Source: Kitasatospora kifunensis (lineage in GTDB: Bacteria > Actinomycetota > Actinomycetes > Streptomycetales > Streptomycetaceae). From it: 64,000 nucleotides of DNA. The DNA lies in the NCBI RefSeq assembly GCF_014203855.1, contig NZ_JACHJV010000001.1:1612001-1676000 (forward strand), written 5' to 3'. A program made the position numbers and the translations under genes. Under the pieces are notes generated by a model. It was not told the origin of the DNA. It saw only the letters and a program-made list of their open reading frames with translations, and did not search any database. Below are positions 39,025 through 48,508 of this stretch, in pieces (within the stretch, counting starts at the first letter, position 1; every line of letters starts with the position of its first letter).

Positions 39025-42000
39025 CCGCGACAGCTGGCACCGACCGGTCAGCCGGGAACTCACCCGGCTGTGGCGCGAGATCCCAGCCGAACTGGGCGAC
39101 GTGAAGCCCGCCCTGCTCTGCCAGGTGGAGCTGGCGCTTCGGGTGCTGGAACTCGTCGCGCCCGACGAGCCGGCCGCCGGCGCTTACACCCTGCTCGCCG
39201 GATACCCGTTCGCCCGGGCAGCCGGTCTCGCCGTCACCCCGCGGCACGAACTGATGCTCACCGCCGTCCGCCACCTGCTGTGGACGCTGCGCCGCCGACG
39301 CGCCTGGCACCAGGCACTGGAGACCTATCTCGCGCTGCCGGAGCGGATGCGGGCCTACCTGGTCCCGGAGGGTGGTGGGCCGGCCCGGCCGCTGAGTCCG
39401 ACCGTCGTATCCGAACGGCTCGCCGTCTACGACGCGGCCCTGGCCACCCTGCCCGGCTTCGCCCGACGACGGCTCGACCTCGCCCCCGTCGGGCGCAGCA
39501 CCTTCATCGAGCGCCGCCGACCGGCCTCCGTCACCTTCCCACCGGAGTTGCGGCCCGACCTCGCACCGGGTCACGACCTGGCGGCTCCCCGTTTCGGCGG
39601 AGGGGCGTCGATCCGGCTGACCCGTGCCGAACTCGCCGAGACAGCCCGGTGGATGGACCGGACCGAGCTCGCGGCGGACACGGCGAAGCGGGGGCACTGG
39701 GAGGGGCGGCTGGCCGAACTCCGGCTGGCTCCGCGCAGTGCCGACGGCCGGGACTTCACCGACTCCGACGAGCTACTCCTGGACGGGATGCTGCACCTGG
39801 TCGGCATGGTCGGCGCCGGCAAGAGCACGCTCATGACACTGATCGCCGTCTGGGCGGCTCGCCAGGGCATGCGTACCACGCTGGTCGTCGGGGATGTCGC
39901 CGAACAGCTGCGGCTGAGCGCCCTTCTGCGGGACCTCGGCCTGAGCGCCACCCCGGTGCTGGGCCCCACCACCCGGGAGACCCACGTGCAACGCCTGCAC
40001 CGCCGGCTGGCCGCCCGCGGGCTGGACAACCTGCTCGACCACGACGACCCGGGCTTCGACGACCTGAGCACGGTCTGCGTCGTCGACGCGCTGCGCGGCA
40101 CCGAAGCCGCCGAGCCGCTCCGCTACACCGACGCGCCCTGTGTCTCGCTGCTCCCGGATCGGGCCAAGGCGCCCGACCACCAGGGCGCGAACGATCCCGA
40201 ACCGATCACGCTCCCCGACCCGTATCGGCCGCGCGGCACCACCGCGACACCGCCCTCCAACGGAGGCCGCCCCACCGGAGCACCGCACGGCTGTCCAGTC
40301 TGGAGCGAGTGTCCCCGGCACCGCACCGCGCGCGCACTGGTGGAGTCGCTGATCTGGATCGCGAACCCCGCCAGCCTGGTCCAGTCGTCGGTGCCGCACC
40401 ACCTGAACGAGGAGCGGTTGCGCCACCTCGAACTCGCCGCTCTGCGGAGCGACATCATCATCGTGGACGAGGCCGACTCGGTGCAGATGAAGCTCGACGA
40501 GATCTTCGCACCGTCCGCGACCCTGGTCTCGCCCGGGCCGGAGTCCTGGCTGGACCAGCTGCACACACACAAGATCGAGGAGCTCTCCAAGCAGGGCCGA
40601 CTGCCCCTGACCGACCAGGAGATCGAGCGCTGGTCCGCGTCCCTGGCCGTGGTCACGTCGGCGACCGACCGGCTGTACAAGCTGCTGATCTCGGACACCG
40701 ACCTGCGCGAGTGGGCGGACATCGAGTACTTCAGCCCGTGGACGCTTCAGGAGAAGCTGCTGGCTGACTGGTTCGAACCGAACGGCCCGTCCGGGGCGCC
40801 GGACGGCGTCCGCGACGAGGCCGAACTCTTCGAGGCGTACGAGAACGACGAGCCCGAACCGGAAACCGACACTTCGGCCGCGGAGAGCCGGCGCGCGGTC
40901 CTGACCTCTGTCTTCGACAGGTTCCGCGACGACCCCCTCGGTGGCCAGGGCCCGTACGGCGATCCGACCGATGACCTGGTCAGCCTCGCCCAGGATCTGC
41001 TGACCACCCTCTCGGCCACGGGTACCCGCGCACGGGTGATCGGCGCATTGAACGAACTCCTCACCAGCACGGCCGCACCCGCCGACGACCCGAAGTGGCT
41101 CGTCCTCACGGCCCGTCGCCTGGAGTTCACGCTGCTGCTCTCCGCGCTGAACCAGCGACTGGAACGGCTCACCTTCCTGTGGCCTCAGGTGGAGGCCGCG
41201 CTGCATCTGGACTCAACCGGCAACGAGCTCTCGCGCCGACCGCCGCTGGACTACGCCCCCCTGGTCCCGGAGGCGCCGATGGGCAACGTGCTCGGTTTCC
41301 AGTACCTGCCGGACGAGCGGGAACGGGACGACTCCGGGCGGCACAGCGGCACCCTGCGGTTCTTCCGGTGTGCGGGAGTGGGCCGGGAACTCCTGCTCTC
41401 GCTCAACGAGTTGGGTTCCGACCCGGCGGCCGATCGGCCCGGACCTCACGTGGTGCTGATGTCCGGCACGAGCTGGGCGGGCACCTCCACTCGCGCCCAC
41501 GTGCTCACTCCGGTCGGCGCGGTCCTCAAACCGTCCGAGCGCTCGCTGGCCGCGGTGCGCCGCACCGTCTTCCGCACCCGCTTCCTCTTCGACGACAACG
41601 GGAAGCCGATCAGCCTGTCCGGCACCGACCAGAAGGCGCGCCTCCCCGTGGCACGGGCGATCGCCGACCGGCTCGGGAGCCCGGGGCGCGGACAGTCGCC
41701 CAGCCCGTTGGAAGAGGAACTCGCCCTGGTCGAGGACGACGAGCGGCGGCGCGCGATCCTGCTGGCCGGCAGCTATAAGGAGGCAAACGCCGTCGCGGAC
41801 GTCCTGCACGGCATCGAGCGCTGGCACGGCAGGGTTCGGGTCCTCGCCGCGGACGACGCGGACCTGGAGCAGGCTGTTCGCGGCGCCGGCCCGGCACCGA
41901 CGATCGCCGGCCACGCCACTGCCTTGCGGCGCGGCGACCTCGCCGCCTTCGCCGAGGACCCCCGAGCGGAGATCCTCGTCGCGCCGCTGATGGCCGTAGA

Positions 42001-42619
42001 GCGTGGGCACAACATCCTGAACGCGCAACGGAATGCGGCCTTCGGCACCGCGCTGTTCCTGGCCCGACCGCACCCCCGCCCCGACGACCTGGCACTGGCG
42101 ATCTTCGCGATCAACGACTGGGCCACCCGCTTCGTTCGCGACCACACGGGTCTTGACCAGGGCACCTTCACCGCGCTGGTGAGGCAGGCAGACACGCTGG
42201 ACACGGCCGGGCTCGCCTTCCGTCACGTGGCCCGAGGGGAATGGCGCCGGCTGCTCGCCCGCCGGTACATCTACTCGCGCCTCTCCGAGGCCGAGAAGCA
42301 GGCGTTCGCCTGGGACCAGTTGGTGACGATCTGGCAGGTCATCGGCCGGCTGGTACGTGGCGGCGTACCGGCCCGGGTGGTGTTCGTCGATGCCCGGTTC
42401 GCCCCCGGGCTGGCCCGGGCTCTCGCGCCGGGCTTCCAGGCCACTGCGCTGCCCTCCGACGACGGCCTACTGACCCGACTTCGCTCCGTTCTCGCGCCGT
42501 ACTTCGAGCAGGACGCCGATCCGGCCCGTTTTCCCGACCCCGGAGACCCGGCCCTGGCCCGTCTGCTCTACCAGCCGCTGTTCGAGGCACTGACCGACCT
42601 CACCCACCACCGCATCTGA
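39017..42619 (+). CDS. DinG-like SF2 helicase with N-terminal pPIWI_RE_Z-like region
   Basis: A 1200-residue protein. Residues 1-200 form the helical Z-type region (LTRLWREIPAELG, YPFARAAGLAV). Walker A GMVGAGKST is near 263 and the DEAH-box-like IIVDEADSV near 482. Between them, cysteines in APCVSLLP (374) and HGCPVWSEC (424, 430) could hold an Fe-S cluster as in DinG/XPD helicases. The C-terminal RecA-like domain has LMSGTSWAG near 815 and WQVIGRLVRGG near 1110 (motif VI QxxGRxxR). I chose ATG 39017 because GGAGG lies six bases upstream. It likely unwinds DNA for the PIWI-RE complex. Confidence 0.87.
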   Translation: MRDRDSWHRPVSRELTRLWREIPAELGDVKPALLCQVELALRVLELVAPDEPAAGAYTLLAGYPFARAAGLAVTPRHELMLTAVRHLLWTLRRRRAWHQALETYLALPERMRAYLVPEGGGPARPLSPTVVSERLAVYDAALATLPGFARRRLDLAPVGRSTFIERRRPASVTFPPELRPDLAPGHDLAAPRFGGGASIRLTRAELAETARWMDRTELAADTAKRGHWEGRLAELRLAPRSADGRDFTDSDELLLDGMLHLVGMVGAGKSTLMTLIAVWAARQGMRTTLVVGDVAEQLRLSALLRDLGLSATPVLGPTTRETHVQRLHRRLAARGLDNLLDHDDPGFDDLSTVCVVDALRGTEAAEPLRYTDAPCVSLLPDRAKAPDHQGANDPEPITLPDPYRPRGTTATPPSNGGRPTGAPHGCPVWSECPRHRTARALVESLIWIANPASLVQSSVPHHLNEERLRHLELAALRSDIIIVDEADSVQMKLDEIFAPSATLVSPGPESWLDQLHTHKIEELSKQGRLPLTDQEIERWSASLAVVTSATDRLYKLLISDTDLREWADIEYFSPWTLQEKLLADWFEPNGPSGAPDGVRDEAELFEAYENDEPEPETDTSAAESRRAVLTSVFDRFRDDPLGGQGPYGDPTDDLVSLAQDLLTTLSATGTRARVIGALNELLTSTAAPADDPKWLVLTARRLEFTLLLSALNQRLERLTFLWPQVEAALHLDSTGNELSRRPPLDYAPLVPEAPMGNVLGFQYLPDERERDDSGRHSGTLRFFRCAGVGRELLLSLNELGSDPAADRPGPHVVLMSGTSWAGTSTRAHVLTPVGAVLKPSERSLAAVRRTVFRTRFLFDDNGKPISLSGTDQKARLPVARAIADRLGSPGRGQSPSPLEEELALVEDDERRRAILLAGSYKEANAVADVLHGIERWHGRVRVLAADDADLEQAVRGAGPAPTIAGHATALRRGDLAAFAEDPRAEILVAPLMAVERGHNILNAQRNAAFGTALFLARPHPRPDDLALAIFAINDWATRFVRDHTGLDQGTFTALVRQADTLDTAGLAFRHVARGEWRRLLARRYIYSRLSEAEKQAFAWDQLVTIWQVIGRLVRGGVPARVVFVDARFAPGLARALAPGFQATALPSDDGLLTRLRSVLAPYFEQDADPARFPDPGDPALARLLYQPLFEALTDLTHHRI

Positions 42620-42651
42620 TCATCCGAGAGTCTGCCCGATCGGAGGCCACC

Positions 42652-45636
42652 ATGGCCATGAAGTACCAGACCATCCGCACCGCCGCGTGGACGCCCACCT
42701 CGTCCGAGGCCTCGCTCACCGCCCGTTACCGCGCCCTGCCGTTCCCCGAGGAGTGGCGCGAGGCACTGCTGGACCTCTGCAACACCGGCCGCCCGGCCCA
42801 AGCCGAGCCCTACCGGACGGTACCCACCTGGCGCCTGGACCAGGTGCTCCAGACGCTCGCGCCGGACCTGCTCGTCCGCCCCCGGCCCGCCCAACACCGG
42901 GGTGAGGCAGCGGACTTCTGGCTCTACTCCCCCGTCGAGGTGGCCGACCCGCTGCCGGGCCCGGCGCTTCGCGCCCTGCTCGCCGCCTGGCTGCGCGATC
43001 TGCGGCCGGAGCCCGAACACCGCACCCGGCGTCGGGAGGTCGAGTCGATGCTGTCGGACGACCCGCCGCCGTGGCGGCCCGTCGAGGCGGAGCTGCTCCG
43101 CTGTCCACCAACCAAGGGCGGCACCGCGGCGCCCGAGGCCCGCCAGTTCCAGCTGACGACGGACTACCTGGCCCGCCGGATCCTCGCGCTGGAGCCGTAC
43201 GACTTCGGTGCCGGAAAGCTGCACTTCCGTGCCGTGCCGCGCGGCCCCCGCGACCAGGGCGCGGAACTGGTCTCGCAGCCGTTGCCCTGGGAGGGGAAGG
43301 GCGACCGAACATCGTGGTACTCGGTGGTCCTCAACGTCACGCTACACACCGTGCCCTTCCACCCGCTGCCCCGCCTCCACCTGCACACACACATCCGCCG
43401 CTGGGCGACCCGTACCAGCCCGACCACGGGACGGCTGCGGCTGGCCTTCGGCCGCCGCACCTCCGTCCTGCTGCGCCCACGCGTGCCGTGGCTGCCCGGG
43501 GCGCCGGTGAGCGAGCGCTTCGCCGTCGCACGGCTGGAGTGGAACCGCGCGTCCAAGGGCATCGACTGGGTCGGTGGTGGCCCCGCGGGAGTGTTGCAAG
43601 GCATCTCGCTGGCCGAGCCGTTCCCCGATGCCGACGGCCTCCTGCGCGCGCCCGAGGAATGGCTCACCGAGGGCATGCGCGCCGCCGTGGTGCACAGCAC
43701 CGCGATGGGCGGGCACGAGGTCGGCGCGGGCCTGATGTCGGACCAGCGGTCGCGGATCGTCCGCTGGGCCGAACAGGCGCTGCCCGAGGTGCTGTGCCCC
43801 GTGCCGGCCCTGGAGTACACACGGCGCGCCACCACGCACCGCCCGGCGAACCCCCGCCCCAAGCCTGCCGGTGATGTCGACAAGGCCGCCGAGGACGTGC
43901 GCGCGGCCACGGCTCGCCGGGTCGGGACAGCCTTCGCCCTCGGCCCGCTGGGCGACCCGGAGGCCGCGTCGAGCGAACAGCCGGTGTTGGAAGCCCGGTT
44001 GCTGTGGCAGACCGCAGAGATGCGCGACACGGCCATCGCCACCCTGGTCGACCACCTCGGGCTCAAGGACGACGGGGTCCGACCGACCGCGGAGGCCTAC
44101 GAGGCCGCCTGCCCGGGTAGTCCAGCGCTCCTGGAATGGGACACGGCCGAGCTGACAGTGCGGCTGCGCTGCCTCAAGTTGACCGGCTCGCTCGCCGACG
44201 ACCTGCCGCTGGGCGATGTGCGCCCCACCCGCGATGCCGTCACCCGGGCTCTGAGCGCTCGTCGGACCGAGGTGCGTGCCTTCCTCGCTGCTGACCGCAC
44301 CGACTCGATGCCCGCTCTCGCCCTGGCCGAGATCGACCGGCGACAGGACTTCAGCACTCCCGACCACGATCCCAAGTTCGCGCTGCGCCTGGGATGTGCC
44401 GACGCCGGCGTGCTGACTCAGTTCATGGCGGTGCCCAAGCGCGTGCGGGGCTACAACAGCGAGAAGAACGCGGGCTTCCGTGCCCTCAAGGCGTGGGACG
44501 ACGGGCTGCGGCAGCTCGGTGTGCGAGTCCACCCCGAGCACAGCCTGGGCACTCAGCTGCCCGAGGGACTGCGGTACGCAGCGGTGTGGATGGTCCGGAA
44601 GAACGCGAGCAGCCGCACCCGCTGGGCCGGCCACGAGCCGGTCGCCATCCGGGTCACCCCGGCGCGACCGGGCACCGGGCTGGCTCGGGTGGAGGGCTGG
44701 GACCGGTCCGCGGACAACGGCACGGGCGCGTGGATCCCGTACCCCGCCCTGTTGCTCCGGCTGACCCGCCTCGCGGAGGTGCCGTCAGGTGTGCCCGGCC
44801 CGCGCGGCGACGCCGCACAACCGGCCGAACGGCCCTCGTGGTGGCAGGACATGAGGCGGCAGCGGCAGGAGACGGAGGAGTGGCTGCAGAAGGTGCTGCG
44901 CTCGCTGCGCGGCACGCCGACCCTGCTGCTCGCCCATGCGCAGAACTGCCGCTCGCACTGGACCTGGCTGCAGGACGGCCAGAGCGAACCGGACCGGATC
45001 CGGACCGGCCACGCACCCGCCCGACGACTCGACCCGGACCTGCGCCTGGTCCGGGTACGGACCTCCCAGGGCCGCGAGACCGCTCAGTGGTGGGGCGTGC
45101 ACCCCGACGAGGTCAACGGCGTGAACGGCCTACCGGCCAATCTGTGGACCGACCCGACCACGGCGGCGGGCAGTGCCCGGGTGTTCTGGTCGACGACTCC
45201 CAAGGCCCAGCAGTTCAGCGGATCCGCGGTGGAGGCGGACAAGCTCGCCCCGCGCCCGCTCCGCGCCGGCAAGCGCAAGGGCGAGCTGACCGTCGACACC
45301 GACAAGCCCGCCTGGAACCCGGGCCTGGTCGAACTGGCGGTCCTCGGCTGCCACCAGGCCGACGGCGACGACCCGGAGGCGCTCGCCCTGGCCGTCCACC
45401 AGCTGCGGCAGGCACCGGACCACTCGGACGCCCTGAGCCTGCCGCTTCCGCTGCACCTGGCGGGTCTCGCTCAGGAGTATGTCCTCCCGACGATCGCCGA
45501 CGACGGCGCGGCGGCCGATCCGGTGGCCGACACCGACCCGGACGCGGCTGAGGTCGCCGGCCTCGCCCAGGCGCCGGAACCGGACAGTGATCCGGAGCAG
45601 TTGACGCTGTTCGCCCCCGGCGGGGTTGTCGGTTAG
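42652..45636 (+). CDS. PIWI-RE (prokaryotic Argonaute-like) protein
   Basis: A 994-residue member of the PIWI-RE family. The N-terminal X-type region covers about 1-400, with WYSVVLNVTLHTVPF near 223 and RLRLAFGRRTSVLLRP near 262. A MID-like part follows. The PIWI/RNase H-like module has LALAEIDRRQDF then DPKFALRLGCADAGVLTQFM near 550-590, GYNSEKNAGFRALKAWDDGLRQLG near 603, LLLAHAQNCRSHWTWL near 756 and a final strand-rich part to 950. The family is named for conserved Arg and Glu in the PIWI core and is predicted to use nucleic-acid guides against invasive DNA or RNA. Start ATG 42652 with GGAGG upstream. Last gene of the operon. Confidence 0.88.
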   Translation: MAMKYQTIRTAAWTPTSSEASLTARYRALPFPEEWREALLDLCNTGRPAQAEPYRTVPTWRLDQVLQTLAPDLLVRPRPAQHRGEAADFWLYSPVEVADPLPGPALRALLAAWLRDLRPEPEHRTRRREVESMLSDDPPPWRPVEAELLRCPPTKGGTAAPEARQFQLTTDYLARRILALEPYDFGAGKLHFRAVPRGPRDQGAELVSQPLPWEGKGDRTSWYSVVLNVTLHTVPFHPLPRLHLHTHIRRWATRTSPTTGRLRLAFGRRTSVLLRPRVPWLPGAPVSERFAVARLEWNRASKGIDWVGGGPAGVLQGISLAEPFPDADGLLRAPEEWLTEGMRAAVVHSTAMGGHEVGAGLMSDQRSRIVRWAEQALPEVLCPVPALEYTRRATTHRPANPRPKPAGDVDKAAEDVRAATARRVGTAFALGPLGDPEAASSEQPVLEARLLWQTAEMRDTAIATLVDHLGLKDDGVRPTAEAYEAACPGSPALLEWDTAELTVRLRCLKLTGSLADDLPLGDVRPTRDAVTRALSARRTEVRAFLAADRTDSMPALALAEIDRRQDFSTPDHDPKFALRLGCADAGVLTQFMAVPKRVRGYNSEKNAGFRALKAWDDGLRQLGVRVHPEHSLGTQLPEGLRYAAVWMVRKNASSRTRWAGHEPVAIRVTPARPGTGLARVEGWDRSADNGTGAWIPYPALLLRLTRLAEVPSGVPGPRGDAAQPAERPSWWQDMRRQRQETEEWLQKVLRSLRGTPTLLLAHAQNCRSHWTWLQDGQSEPDRIRTGHAPARRLDPDLRLVRVRTSQGRETAQWWGVHPDEVNGVNGLPANLWTDPTTAAGSARVFWSTTPKAQQFSGSAVEADKLAPRPLRAGKRKGELTVDTDKPAWNPGLVELAVLGCHQADGDDPEALALAVHQLRQAPDHSDALSLPLPLHLAGLAQEYVLPTIADDGAAADPVADTDPDAAEVAGLAQAPEPDSDPEQLTLFAPGGVVG

Positions 45637-45926
45637 CGGAACTCCGGGCCGCCCGGTGCGATTTGCGCACCTCGGGATGCTGCTGGTCATTCCGGGGGTC
45701 GTGCAAACGGCACAACGACCGGCCATAGCGTCACAGATGCCCCCAGTCCGACATAGCCCCCACAACTCCCTTACCTCAAACAGCATTTAGCCACACATCG
45801 CTGCCTTCCGGCCGAGTTGCCCCGCCCTACTTGTTCGATGGCGATCCAAAAGTCGAGGATCGCGTCGCACCGCCCGAGCCTCCCCGATCAAGCGGGGTGT
45901 CTACGGGTTCACAAGGGGGAGGGAAC
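45637..45926. other. Intergenic spacer after the PIWI-RE operon
   Basis: 290 bp with lower GC than its surroundings and no gene. It probably contains the promoter of the secreted-protein gene, which has a GGGGGAGGGA ribosome binding site; no confident terminator was seen. Confidence 0.45.
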
Positions 45927-47018
45927 ATGCGGTCGATCCGCACAGCAGCGCTCTTCGCTGCCGGCACCACCTTGATCACCTCCGGGGTGGTCCTCACCGC
46001 AGGTCCGGCCAGTGCCATCGGAGGCTGCCCCACGGCAGCCCCCACCCACTGCTACGCACGCGGCGCCTTTGGACCACTCATCGGGCAGAGTCCGGTCTGG
46101 ATGGACGCGATCGGCACCGACCTCGAGGTCGACTGCCTGTCGGTGCAGAACCGCACCACCGACTTCGCCGACTACGAGATGTGGATGACCACCAACAACA
46201 CCGATCCCTACGACTACTGGGTCGAGGAGGGCATGACCGCGGGCACACTGTTCAGCGCTCCCGGCCAGCCCCAGGGATTCGTCTGGTACTGGGCCGACAG
46301 CCGCCCGGGCGGCGGGTACGCCGAGCACTACATCCGCGACGCCTCGACCGGTACCTTCACGAACGCGAGCTTCTACTTCGTGGCGGGAACCGGCGACTGG
46401 AACGTCTTCCTCGGGGGCTCCCAGGTTGGCACGTCCTCGGGAGCCGGCGCCTACGCCGGCGGAGCCGGTAACGGCGTCGAGGTGACCACGCGTGACACCA
46501 CCATCGTCGGCAACAGCGTCAACTGGCAGTACCGCGAGAACAACTCGTGGAACACCGCCCCCAACACCTGGCAGAACACCAGCGGCAACCTGCTGTCCGG
46601 ATGGGCCAGCGGCGGGTCCGTCCACGCCCAGACGAACAGCTGCACCAGCCACAACCTGGTCCCACAGCCCTCAGTCGCGCAGCCGGCGACGTCCCAAAGC
46701 CTGTCGCAGATCGCGGACAAGTTCGCCGCACTCGCCGGTGACCCGAACGCGGTCAACCGGCGCTACGTCAAGACGACCCGCAAGGTCGCCAACGCCGCGA
46801 GCGGCACGACGGTGAGCGCCGACGGGCAGTCGTACCTGGTCCAGCTCGACGGTAGGTTCGCCCTCCCGTCCGCGAAGGTGCCCAAGGGCTCAGTTGCGCC
46901 CACCGGCAACGGCCTGAGCATCACCGTCGATGCATCGACAGGACGCGTCACCGACTGGGCCATCGGCAACTCGTCCCCGAAGCTGGAGACGCTCGGAGCC
47001 GTCACCCAACTCGGCTGA
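45927..47018 (+). CDS. Secreted protein of unknown function
   Basis: A 363-residue protein with a clear Sec signal peptide (MRSIRTAALFAAG...GPASA, cleavage near residue 30). The mature part is rich in Trp, Tyr, Asn and Gly (DYEMWMTTNNTDPYDYWVEEGMT, YFVAGTGDWNVFLGG), suggesting a beta-rich extracellular fold like those of actinobacterial secreted adhesin- or lectin-like domains. A C-terminal segment (VNRRYVKTTRKVANAASG) resembles a small peptidase-inhibitor-like module, but I do not recognise a family. ATG start. It lies between the PIWI-RE operon and a sigma/anti-sigma pair. Confidence 0.75.
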   Translation: MRSIRTAALFAAGTTLITSGVVLTAGPASAIGGCPTAAPTHCYARGAFGPLIGQSPVWMDAIGTDLEVDCLSVQNRTTDFADYEMWMTTNNTDPYDYWVEEGMTAGTLFSAPGQPQGFVWYWADSRPGGGYAEHYIRDASTGTFTNASFYFVAGTGDWNVFLGGSQVGTSSGAGAYAGGAGNGVEVTTRDTTIVGNSVNWQYRENNSWNTAPNTWQNTSGNLLSGWASGGSVHAQTNSCTSHNLVPQPSVAQPATSQSLSQIADKFAALAGDPNAVNRRYVKTTRKVANAASGTTVSADGQSYLVQLDGRFALPSAKVPKGSVAPTGNGLSITVDASTGRVTDWAIGNSSPKLETLGAVTQLG

Positions 47019-47070
47019 GCCGCAGACCGGGGCCGTCCCCCGGCCGGTGGCCTGGGGGACGGCCCCGGTC

Positions 47071-47730
47071 TCACCTCGGGGAGGCACCAGACGGGCTGCC
47101 GGTCACCGTCCCCGACCCGGTCCCGGGGACGGTGACCGCGGTGGCGGTGGCGTCGCGGCTGCCGTTGGAAGCATTGCGGCAGCCGTCCAGGCCCATCCGG
47201 ACCTCGACGTCCGCACCGCTCGGGTAGCCGAACCGGATCGAGGCCACCGTGCGTGCGTCACCAGCGCAGCGCATCGGTCCTGGCGGTGCGGCGTCGAGCG
47301 CCGTGACCAGTTCCGTCAGCTGGGCGCCGGAGACCTGCCCGGAGTGCGTGAACACCGTCGTGCCGGACGAGGGCTGGTCGTAGAAGCAGACCACCGCGGC
47401 CCGCGGCGTCGCGGGCACGAGAACATCCTTGACGCCCGGGCGCTGTGGCCCGTTCCACGGCCCCAGCTCTTGCGGGCACGGGCCGTTGATCCCGGCCGCT
47501 ACGACCTGCGTGACGCCCGCGGGCCGGTCGGCGAGCGTGGTGGCGGCCACCACGGAACCCGCCACGACCAGCACCGCGCCCACGGCGCCGGCCAGGGCGA
47601 GCCGGTGCCGGCGGCGGCGCCGTGCGGTCGCGACGTCCGCGAACAGGTCGCCGTCGCCGATCGGCGCCGCGGCACCGGCTTCCTGCAGCGCCCGGCGGAT
47701 GACCGCCTCGTCGGGCGAGTGCTCGTTCAT
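47071..47730 (-). CDS. Single-pass membrane protein, probable anti-sigma partner
   Basis: 219 residues. A cytoplasmic N-terminus (HSPDEAVIRRALQEAG, FADVATARRRRRHR) is followed by one transmembrane helix near 47-68 and an extracytoplasmic domain with three cysteines (NGPCPQEL, AVVCFYD, MRCAGD). This is the common layout of proteins co-encoded with SigE-family sigma factors. Its ATG overlaps the sigma gene stop by 4 bp, with GGAGAGGCG upstream, so translation is coupled. The anti-sigma role is inferred from context; no zinc-binding HxxxCxxC motif is present. Confidence 0.75.
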   Translation of the reverse strand: MNEHSPDEAVIRRALQEAGAAAPIGDGDLFADVATARRRRRHRLALAGAVGAVLVVAGSVVAATTLADRPAGVTQVVAAGINGPCPQELGPWNGPQRPGVKDVLVPATPRAAVVCFYDQPSSGTTVFTHSGQVSGAQLTELVTALDAAPPGPMRCAGDARTVASIRFGYPSGADVEVRMGLDGCRNASNGSRDATATAVTVPGTGSGTVTGSPSGASPR

Positions 47731-48239
47731 GTCGCCTCTCCTGACCTCTCCACTGTCATTGCCGCTGCCGACCGGCGCAGGGCGGCAAGCGCCTTGGCCG
47801 TCTGGCTCTTGACCGTCCCCACACTGCACCCCATGGCTTCCGCGGTCTGCGCCTCGGTGAGGTCCGCGTAGAAGCGCAGCACCACCACAGCCCGTTGCCG
47901 GGGCGGCAGGGCGCGCAGCGCCTCGGCAACCGTCACACGCTCGGCCGACGTGTCCTGCGGATCGGCGACCGCAGCGCCGTCCGGCACCTGGCCGTGCGGG
48001 ATCTCCCCGTGCCAGCGCCGCCGCTTCCAGCTCGTCCAGGTCGTCACCAGGACGCGGTAGACGTAGCCGTCGACGTTCTCCAGCCGACTGATCCGCTCCC
48101 AGCGCGGCCACGCCCGCACCAGTGCGCTCTGCACCAGGTCGTGTGCCAGGTGCGGGTCGCCGGTGATCAGGTAGGCCGACCGCAGCAGAGACCTCTGCCG
48201 CCCTCGCACGTACTCCTGGAACCCCTCGGGCTCCCGCAT
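47727..48239 (-). CDS. SigE-family ECF RNA polymerase sigma factor
   Basis: A 170-residue ECF sigma factor. Region 2 is FQEYVRGRQRSLLRSAYLITGDPHLAHDLVQSALVRAWPRW (about 8-48). Region 4 is ALRALPPRQRAVVVLRFYADLTEAQTAEAMGCSVGTVKSQTAKALAALR (about 110-158). I take the ATG at 48239, which starts the family N-terminus; the open frame upstream is a transposase remnant. It overlaps the membrane-protein gene. Expression of the pair may govern the neighbouring secreted protein, but no cognate promoter was identified. Confidence 0.92.
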   Translation of the reverse strand: MREPEGFQEYVRGRQRSLLRSAYLITGDPHLAHDLVQSALVRAWPRWERISRLENVDGYVYRVLVTTWTSWKRRRWHGEIPHGQVPDGAAVADPQDTSAERVTVAEALRALPPRQRAVVVLRFYADLTEAQTAEAMGCSVGTVKSQTAKALAALRRSAAAMTVERSGEAT

Positions 48240-48339
48240 CGGCTCACCACCCCTCTCACTGCAGCAAACGCCTTGGCCGCCGGAAAAGGTTGTCTGCCGT
48301 CGGGAAGTGCCGGGTACAGCCGCTGCGGCTTGCCCCGAG

Positions 48340-48490
48340 TCACGAACTGTCCGCGAACTCCTCGTCGCTGAACAGCGGCCCCGGCACATCCCAATCCCGG
48401 ATCGCCAGGCTCCCCTTCGGGAACGCGGCGGCGCCACCTCACCGTCTCCGCCGGGATCTGCCCGAATCCCTTCGGCCGCAACGACCTCCG
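48340..48490 (-). pseudogene. IS1182-type transposase N-terminal remnant, frameshifted
   Basis: Read on the minus strand, one frame gives LRPKGFGQIPAETVRW and the next gives FPKGSLAIRDWDVPGPLFSDEEFADSS followed by a stop. Together they resemble the start of IS1182-family transposases (SLRP...PEETARVARAAFPKGSLAMR...LFTDEQFA), but a frameshift separates the halves and the rest is missing. The remainder of the 359-bp gap (48240-48598) holds only a hairpin. Confidence 0.6.
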
Positions 48491-48508
48491 TACCCACCCC
48501 GTACGGCA

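Noticed and set aside
42241..42651. In-frame upstream extension of the PIWI-RE gene
   Set aside because: It lies inside the helicase gene in another frame; ATG 42652 has GGAGG at the right distance.
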